Origin: Chitinophagaceae bacterium UBA4412
Lineage (GTDB): Bacteria > Bacteroidota > Bacteroidia > Chitinophagales > Chitinophagaceae
Length of the DNA stretch: 7,449 nucleotides
Direction: 5' to 3'
Assembly: GCA_002400445.1 (NCBI GenBank)
Contig: DGQO01000281.1
Coordinates: 1 to 7,449, forward strand
Shown: piece after piece, positions 1-5,041 of the stretch
Numbering within the stretch: position 1 is the first letter of the stretch
Layout of the letters: the number at the start of each line of letters is the position of its first letter
Notes under the pieces: model-generated
Database searches by the model: none
Told to the model about the DNA's origin: nothing
What the model saw: only the letters and a program-made list of their open reading frames with translations
Position numbers and translations under genes: made by a program

Positions 1-171
1 ATCGTTTTTTCCACTACAGAAAACGCTGTTGAAATTGCCCGCTGCTATGAACTGGGCGCAAATACATACGTGGTAAAGCCATCCAGTTATAACGGCTTGC
101 TTAAAACGGTGGATACGATCAACGATTTTTGGTTAAACATCGCTTCCATTCCCCAGGGTAAACTCCTATAG
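1..171 (+). CDS. Receiver-domain response regulator, C-terminal end (partial)
   Basis: This frame is open from the first base to a TAG at 169-171 and codes for the last 56 residues of a protein whose start lies outside the window. The visible part matches the second half of a CheY-like receiver. A beta-4 strand ends in the switch serine (visible residue 4, in VFSTTEN). It is followed by the helix and the conserved GANTYVVKP segment, whose Lys-Pro (visible residues 26-27) is the invariant lysine pair, and then a last helix ending in DFWLNIASIP. That ending, with Trp before a short tail, is typical of Rcp1-like single-domain regulators found beside PAS kinases in Bacteroidota. The phosphoacceptor aspartate is not in view. 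The protein stops right after the receiver fold, so it has no C-terminal DNA-binding domain. An N-terminal extra domain cannot be ruled out. The gene converges with the large kinase gene and overlaps it by 6 bp. Its partner kinase is unknown. Confidence 0.9.
   Translation: MVFSTTENAVEIARCYELGANTYVVKPSSYNGLLKTVDTINDFWLNIASIPQGKLL
166..171. other. Convergent gene overlap with self-complementary stop codons
   Basis: The hexamer CTATAG reads the same on both strands. On each strand it gives a Leu codon CTA followed by the stop TAG. The plus-strand receiver gene and the minus-strand kinase gene therefore end in the same six bases. No space is left for a terminator between them, and transcripts of both genes must run into each other's coding sequence unless they stop inside it. 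Confidence 0.95.
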
Positions 172-3100
172 TTGCTGCGTTGCGGGCAAAATAAGATGAA
201 ATGTTGCCCCCTCATTCTCGATACCTTTTGCATAGATACTGCCTTTATGGTTGAGCGCAATCTTACGGCAGAGGGCCAGGCCAATTCCCGTTCCAGAAAA
301 AGTGTACATATCATTCAAACGCTGAAAAATGACAAAGATTTGTTGTGCATACTCTTGCTCAAAGCCAATTCCATTATCCGCTACACGGATGTGTATGTAA
401 GAAAGATCCTTGTGAAGTTGCAATGCAGCAATTTCCTCTGCGCTTGCCGGCGCACAACTGATGCTGATATGCGGATCTACACCAGGCTTTGAAAATTTCA
501 GCGCATTATTAACGAGGTTAAAAAACAACTGCTGCATTTGAAGTGGCACAGCCTCAATTACAGGTAAGGGATCAATTTCTAATGTTGCATTTTTCTGCGC
601 AATAAGTAACTCGAAATCATGCAAAATATTTTCGACTACAACTGCGAGATCTGTGCGTACAAATTTTTCATCTGCAGTAGATAGTCTTGAAAAATCCAAC
701 AAGTCACGGATGAGGGTGTTCATCCGATCTGAAGAGCGTTGAATTTTTGAAAAATATTCCTTTGCCTGTACATCTGCAGCAAGACGACCTTCTAAGCGTT
801 CTGTAAAAAATTTGATCTTACGAAGGGGTTCCTGCAAATCATGGCTGGCTACATAAGCAAATTGCTCAAGCTCGCTATTACTCTTTTCCAATGCTGCAGT
901 GCGTTCTGCAATTTTCCTTTCCAATTCTACTTCTACCATCTTCTTTTCGGTGATATCCGTAACAGAGCCGGCATAGCCGGCATAGTTACCCTGGGCATCA
1001 AAAAAAGGAGAACCATCATTCAGGCACCACCGAATGCTGCCGTCTGGCCTATGCAAGCGAAACTCTTCTGTAAATTTCGATTGGGTAACCTGGCATTCTA
1101 AGAATGCATTGAATATGCGGTGGCGATCATCTGCATGGATAGCGCTCACAAAGCCCTGGCCTAACTGTTCGTTAAACGGAATGCCAGTCCAGTTTATCCA
1201 GGTGTCATTTACAAAACTGCAGTTTCCTTTTACATCAGCCATCCACAGGCCCACCGGTGATACATTACTGATTGTCTTAAACAGTAATTCGCTTTTTTCA
1301 ATTTTCTCAGCAGCGGTACGGGTATCATGGATATCACTGCAAGCTCCGATGAACCCTTCAAAGATGCCATCGGCCGTAAAGCGTGGCGCACCATTATCTG
1401 ATAGCCAGCGATACATACCATCATGCCGGCGCAAGCGATATTCCATGTAAAACGGCGTGCGCATTGCAAAGTGAGTTGTGTAAATTTTAAGGCAGCGCTC
1501 AAAATCATCTGGGTGCACACCTTCTGCCCAGCCATTGCCAGCTTCCTGCTCCATGGTGCGGCCTGTAAAATTGAGCCAGGCGGTATTAAAATAGTTGCAG
1601 CCCATATCCGTACCGCTCATCCAAATAAGTACGGGGGCATTGTTGGCTACATTTCTAAAACGCTGCTCACTTTCCAGCAGCATATTCATGCTATTCTTTG
1701 TTTCGGTAATATCCATGAGCGTACCCAGGATTTTCTCCGGCATATTTTGTTCGTCGTAAAACACTTTTCCTTTTGCCATCACCCAGCGCATCGTATGCTC
1801 ATCTGGTAATATCCTCAGTTCCATATCCAGGCTCCCGGTGAGTAAAGCTTTCTTCAGCATTTCATTCCGATGCGGTAAATCTGCAGGATGAATTCTATGC
1901 AGCAATTGATCTGCTGTTGGTTTATCTGCAGGGTCAAAACCGAGTATTTCCAGGTAGCGAGCAGAGTAAAACGGCTGGTGCGATTTCATATTCAACTCCC
2001 AGGTGCCTAACTCAGCGGTGTCTATAGCAATGTTAAGCCTCGCTGTACTATTCTCCAATGCTGCCGTGTTTTCCTTATCGTCGGTTATATCCAGCACAGT
2101 TCCGTAAATCTTTAGCGGAGTTCCGGCCTTATCAAATTTTACTTTTCCAAAAACCCGAAGCCAGCGAAGATTACCCTTCGGTTGCACAACCCGGGTTTCA
2201 TAAATTAAGGCTCCTGTTTTTTTAGCGATATCTACCGCGGCATCCCTCCTCGGCCTGTCTTCTGGCAAGTAGGTGGCCAGCAGTTGATCATGGCTTACCG
2301 GCAGGGCAGGATCGAAACCGAAAATTTCTTTCAGTTTTTCCTCGCATTCAAAATGATTGTTGCTTAGATCCCAGTCGAAAGTGCCCAGGCCCGCAGCTTC
2401 TATGGCAAGGCGGCTGCGTTGCTCACTTTCCTCTACCCGCTTGCGGGCAAGTACTCTATCCGTTACATCATTTACGGTAATCATGAGGCCATCTGCTACA
2501 CCCTGGGTATTAGGTAACGGGTGATAATTATAATCAACCCAAAATTCCCGCTCTCCATCATCACCGGTTACTATGGCCTTCGATTCTCTTTCGCTCTGAA
2601 TGCGGTTTTGGATCATCACCTCTTTCAGCAGGTCAGGATATTTCTGTGATACGAGTTCCGGAAATGCTTCCAGTAAATTTTTACCTAAAACATCCTCCCT
2701 CTTTTTTCTCCAAATAAAATTGAGCATTGCATCATTTGCCATTTCGATGCGCATCTCCTCTCCTCTTATAATGGCCATTGCTATCGGCGATTGCATCACA
2801 AGCATCCGGAACGCCTGCTCACTTCGGGAGAGCTGCTGCTTTTGCAAAACAAGGGAGGTTACTTCGTTTGCCACAACGGCCACGCTTTCAACCCCGCCTT
2901 CGGCATTTTTGATGGGATGATAAATTAAATTGAAATACGACAACCCACTTTGTACACCGTAACGGCTAAGCCTAACCGGAAATTCCTCCGCAATAAAAGG
3001 CATGGCAGTTTCCAGCACTTTTGTGAGCAGGGGCCGTACAATTTCCTCTACCTCGGGTAATACATCAAAAAGCGGTCGCCCAATGAAATGCTCCTTGTTC

Positions 3101-4491
3101 TTGTCTACAAGTTCCAGGTAAGCATCGTTGGCCACTTCCGCTACAAAGTTCTTTCCTTTAAAGATGGCAATTCCCAGGGGAGCCTGTTCTACTATACTTC
3201 TAAAATTCTGCTGACTTTGCTCAAGTTCTGCTGTAAGGCGCAGCCGGGCTGCCTCTGCATCTTTTTGAGTAGTGATATCCTGCACCATACCAGTATAACG
3301 CACAGGCTGGCCATTGCTGTCAAAACTTACTTTACCACGGGAGCAAACCCAGCGATTTTGCAGGTCTTCAATTCCAGTAATCTGGTATTCGACTTCGTAC
3401 ATTCCATTATTTGCCTTAAGCGCTGCAGGTGTAAGGGCGGTTGTCGTAAGGGTGTCAAAATCCGGGTGGAGGGCAGATTTGTAAACTGAATAATCTAAAT
3501 GTGCATGGGCACTCAAACCAAAGATTTCCCTTGTTCTGTTATCCCAGTTTAAAGCACCTGTTACCGGATTAAAATCGAAAGTACCTTGTTTACTTCCTTC
3601 CAGTGCAATGCGAAACAATTCTTCCTTTTCTGCAAACATTTGCAGATGATTCGATTGATCCGTAATATCCTGGCTCACACCTGTAATCCGATAGGCGACA
3701 CCTGCTTCATTAAACCAGACTTTGCCCGTGAGTTGTACCATCCTAAGCAAATCAGCGTGAAGAATGGGAAGGCGATAAGTTTCATAAAGTGATCCATTAT
3801 TTTTTCCTGCAAGTGCAGCATTGATACTGCTTTGCATTCTTTCCCGATCGGCTGCAAAAACATTTCTTAGAAAATATTCAAACGTAAATATCTGGTCCGC
3901 CGGAACATTAAGCCATTCTCTTAGGCGGTGGTTATAGCTAAATTCTTTTGTAAGAATATTATAATCCCAGGTGCCTAATCCTGCAGCTTCAATAGCAAAT
4001 GAAAGTTTAGGCTCTATCTTGTTTAATTGCAGGGTTGTGTCAAGGTCAATTATTTCGTTACAAACTACCATTACACCCGCATTGTTGCCTGCCTCATCAG
4101 GCACTATACTGTAGCAAAAATTCCAAAAGCTTTCCTGCCCATCTGAATTTGGGTCTTCCACAAACGCATGCTGCTTTGTAAATGGCTTACCGCTTTGCAG
4201 CACCTGGATCAGATCTGCATTCAGATTTTTCCATGCCAGTCGGGCAGGCGAAGCCAGCGCATTTGCGTCTGCGCCGGGGCCGGCTTTGTAAGCATCATTA
4301 TAGAAGCCCACTAAATCTTTCCCCCAGAACAATAACATTGCAGATCCGGAACGAAGGAGAATATTTAAAGATGTTTTTAAACTTTGCGGCCAGGTATCGA
4401 TACTGCCAAGTGTGCTTTGTTCCCAATCATGTAAACGCAAGATGGCTTCCGTCTCTGATTTGCCCGAAAAAAAATTTGCTTGTATCGCCAT
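166..4491 (-). CDS. Multi-PAS sensor histidine kinase, soluble, 1441 residues
   Basis: This is a probable cytoplasmic sensor kinase that autophosphorylates on histidine and passes the phosphate to a separate receiver protein. Residues 1-150 form an N-terminal PAS-like module with the LFWG and FYNDAY motifs seen at the start of many such kinases. Eight more PAS modules follow at about 157-280, 288-410, 427-550, 556-682, 690-805, 815-932, 940-1058 and 1066-1185, most ending in a D-I-T type motif. A short coiled coil (about 1183-1210) leads to HisKA, with acceptor His1217 in ASHDLQEPLR. The HATPase domain shows the N box (Asn1329 in NLVNNALKF), the G1 box (DNGIGF, 1372-1377), the F box (IFQRL) and the G2 box (GTGIGLAL, 1400-1407). 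All key residues are present. I see no signal peptide, membrane segment or receiver domain. No LOV-type cysteine motif is visible, so the ligands are unknown. The ATG is fixed by an in-frame TAA at 4510-4512, with no ATG between. There is no clear Shine-Dalgarno, which is usual in Bacteroidota. The gene lies 98 bp behind a response regulator gene on the same strand, its likely partner. Confidence 0.96.
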   Translation of the reverse strand: MAIQANFFSGKSETEAILRLHDWEQSTLGSIDTWPQSLKTSLNILLRSGSAMLLFWGKDLVGFYNDAYKAGPGADANALASPARLAWKNLNADLIQVLQSGKPFTKQHAFVEDPNSDGQESFWNFCYSIVPDEAGNNAGVMVVCNEIIDLDTTLQLNKIEPKLSFAIEAAGLGTWDYNILTKEFSYNHRLREWLNVPADQIFTFEYFLRNVFAADRERMQSSINAALAGKNNGSLYETYRLPILHADLLRMVQLTGKVWFNEAGVAYRITGVSQDITDQSNHLQMFAEKEELFRIALEGSKQGTFDFNPVTGALNWDNRTREIFGLSAHAHLDYSVYKSALHPDFDTLTTTALTPAALKANNGMYEVEYQITGIEDLQNRWVCSRGKVSFDSNGQPVRYTGMVQDITTQKDAEAARLRLTAELEQSQQNFRSIVEQAPLGIAIFKGKNFVAEVANDAYLELVDKNKEHFIGRPLFDVLPEVEEIVRPLLTKVLETAMPFIAEEFPVRLSRYGVQSGLSYFNLIYHPIKNAEGGVESVAVVANEVTSLVLQKQQLSRSEQAFRMLVMQSPIAMAIIRGEEMRIEMANDAMLNFIWRKKREDVLGKNLLEAFPELVSQKYPDLLKEVMIQNRIQSERESKAIVTGDDGEREFWVDYNYHPLPNTQGVADGLMITVNDVTDRVLARKRVEESEQRSRLAIEAAGLGTFDWDLSNNHFECEEKLKEIFGFDPALPVSHDQLLATYLPEDRPRRDAAVDIAKKTGALIYETRVVQPKGNLRWLRVFGKVKFDKAGTPLKIYGTVLDITDDKENTAALENSTARLNIAIDTAELGTWELNMKSHQPFYSARYLEILGFDPADKPTADQLLHRIHPADLPHRNEMLKKALLTGSLDMELRILPDEHTMRWVMAKGKVFYDEQNMPEKILGTLMDITETKNSMNMLLESEQRFRNVANNAPVLIWMSGTDMGCNYFNTAWLNFTGRTMEQEAGNGWAEGVHPDDFERCLKIYTTHFAMRTPFYMEYRLRRHDGMYRWLSDNGAPRFTADGIFEGFIGACSDIHDTRTAAEKIEKSELLFKTISNVSPVGLWMADVKGNCSFVNDTWINWTGIPFNEQLGQGFVSAIHADDRHRIFNAFLECQVTQSKFTEEFRLHRPDGSIRWCLNDGSPFFDAQGNYAGYAGSVTDITEKKMVEVELERKIAERTAALEKSNSELEQFAYVASHDLQEPLRKIKFFTERLEGRLAADVQAKEYFSKIQRSSDRMNTLIRDLLDFSRLSTADEKFVRTDLAVVVENILHDFELLIAQKNATLEIDPLPVIEAVPLQMQQLFFNLVNNALKFSKPGVDPHISISCAPASAEEIAALQLHKDLSYIHIRVADNGIGFEQEYAQQIFVIFQRLNDMYTFSGTGIGLALCRKIALNHKGSIYAKGIENEGATFHLILPATQQL

Positions 4492-4554
4492 ATAATTTTG
4501 TAGAACCGATTATTTTAGGCAATGAAAATAAGAAATTGTATGGCTCCCGCCCTT

Positions 4555-4580
4555 AGTTGTTGAAGGATAAAGTTGTTGAA
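4555..4580. repeat. 10-bp direct repeat in the gap before the kinase gene
   Basis: The decamer AGTTGTTGAA occurs at 4555-4564 and again at 4571-4580, with the 6-bp spacer GGATAA, so the period is 16 bp. It lies in the 98-bp gap (4492-4589) between the response regulator stop and the kinase start, just after the regulator's stop codon in the direction of transcription. I found no convincing promoter, Shine-Dalgarno or terminator hairpin in the rest of this gap. The repeat could be a protein-binding site or an mRNA element, or a chance event. Only the repeat itself is directly seen. Confidence 0.6.
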
Positions 4581-4589
4581 TATTTTCCC

Positions 4590-4985
4590 CTACCTGCTGG
4601 TGGCAGTGATCACAGTTTTAACAATAGCAGCAAAATCATTAAGTCGTGTAGGCTTTGTAAAATAATAATCTGCTCCTGCATTTAAACAAAATTCGATATC
4701 AGATTGTGCTGATGAGGTAGTAAGCATAATAACCGGCATTTCAGAGAGTGGCTTTGCAGCTTTCACACTGGCCAATACATCTCTGCCGTGCACCTTAGGC
4801 AGATTAAGATCCAGCAGCATTATGTCTGGTAAAGTATCTGCTGCAAGCAGGTAAGGCAATACCTTGTCTCCCTGAGAAATGACTAAAAAATCTGCAGCCA
4901 CATCATTGTCTTTAAATGCCGTCTCCAGCAATTCCACATCGTCCGGATCATCTTCAATTAATAATATTTTTAATCTTTCTGACAT
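4590..4985 (-). CDS. Single-domain response regulator, Rcp1/CheY-like
   Basis: This is a complete receiver of 131 residues with no output domain, so it probably acts by binding a partner or as a phosphorelay intermediate. The acidic pocket is Asp12-Asp13 in IEDDPDD. The predicted phosphoacceptor is Asp59 in IMLLDLNLP, the switch threonine is Thr89 in VIMLTTSS, and the conserved lysine is Lys111 in YYFTKP. All the residues needed for phosphorylation are present. The length and the N-terminal KILLIEDDPDD pattern fit the Rcp1 family, whose members are often coded next to multi-PAS or phytochrome-like kinases. The ATG is fixed by an in-frame TAA at 4995-4997. A purine run (AAAGG) sits only 2 nt before the ATG, too close for a normal ribosome-binding site. 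The gene is upstream of the multi-PAS kinase gene on the same strand, so it is the best candidate for that kinase's target. This pairing is inferred from gene order. Confidence 0.95.
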   Translation of the reverse strand: MSERLKILLIEDDPDDVELLETAFKDNDVAADFLVISQGDKVLPYLLAADTLPDIMLLDLNLPKVHGRDVLASVKAAKPLSEMPVIMLTTSSAQSDIEFCLNAGADYYFTKPTRLNDFAAIVKTVITATSR

Positions 4986-5041
4986 GGCCTTTAATTAGCT
5001 GGCACCAAATTTAAGGATAAGAACAGTTACGAAAATAATAC
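4986..5041. promoter_or_regulatory. Divergent intergenic control region
   Basis: Only 56 bp separate the ATG of the minus-strand response regulator from the ATG of the plus-strand CheB/CheR gene. The promoters of both units are probably here or inside the flanking gene starts. A good Bacteroidota-type -7 element is visible for the minus strand only. For the plus strand I see no exact TAnnTTTG match. An AAGGA run at 5013-5017 is too far from the ATG at 5042 to serve as a ribosome-binding site. Confidence 0.55.
5006..5013 (-). promoter_or_regulatory. Putative Bacteroidota -7 promoter element (TAAATTTG)
   Basis: Read on the minus strand, these bases are TAAATTTG, an exact match to the TAnnTTTG consensus at -7 in Bacteroidota promoters. 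They sit about 20 bp before the response regulator ATG, implying a short leader of around 15 nt. The expected upstream TTG or TTTG element is weak: the nearest candidate is TTTTC, 17 bp upstream. It would drive the response regulator and probably the kinase gene behind it. Confidence 0.45.

Noticed and set aside
184..209. Possible terminator hairpin (GGGCAA paired with TTGCCC) just past the receiver gene
   Set aside because: The stem is only 6 bp with a 14-nt loop, no T-run follows, and it lies inside the kinase coding sequence.
1189..1257. Possible LOV-type photosensor motif in the last PAS module, which contains a Cys before Ser-Phe
   Set aside because: The sequence is GNCSFVND, not the NCRFLQ motif needed for flavin adduct formation, so light sensing is not supported.
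1034..1809. Plus-strand open frames of 138 and 128 codons inside the kinase gene
   Set aside because: They are antisense to conserved PAS modules, match no family I recognise and show Cys/Arg/Ser-rich composition typical of shadow frames.
3088..3489. Plus-strand open frame of 133 codons
   Set aside because: It is antisense to PAS modules 3 and 4 of the kinase. Its hydrophobic stretches come from the complementary strand and it has no recognisable motif.
4492..4540. Separate promoter for the kinase gene
   Set aside because: The best candidates on the minus strand (TATTTTCA and TACAATTT) match the TAnnTTTG consensus poorly and no upstream element is seen.
5013..5033. Similarity between AAGGATAA plus following bases here and near 4563-4580
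   Set aside because: Only 8 bases match exactly before gaps are needed, which is expected by chance in AT-rich spacer DNA.
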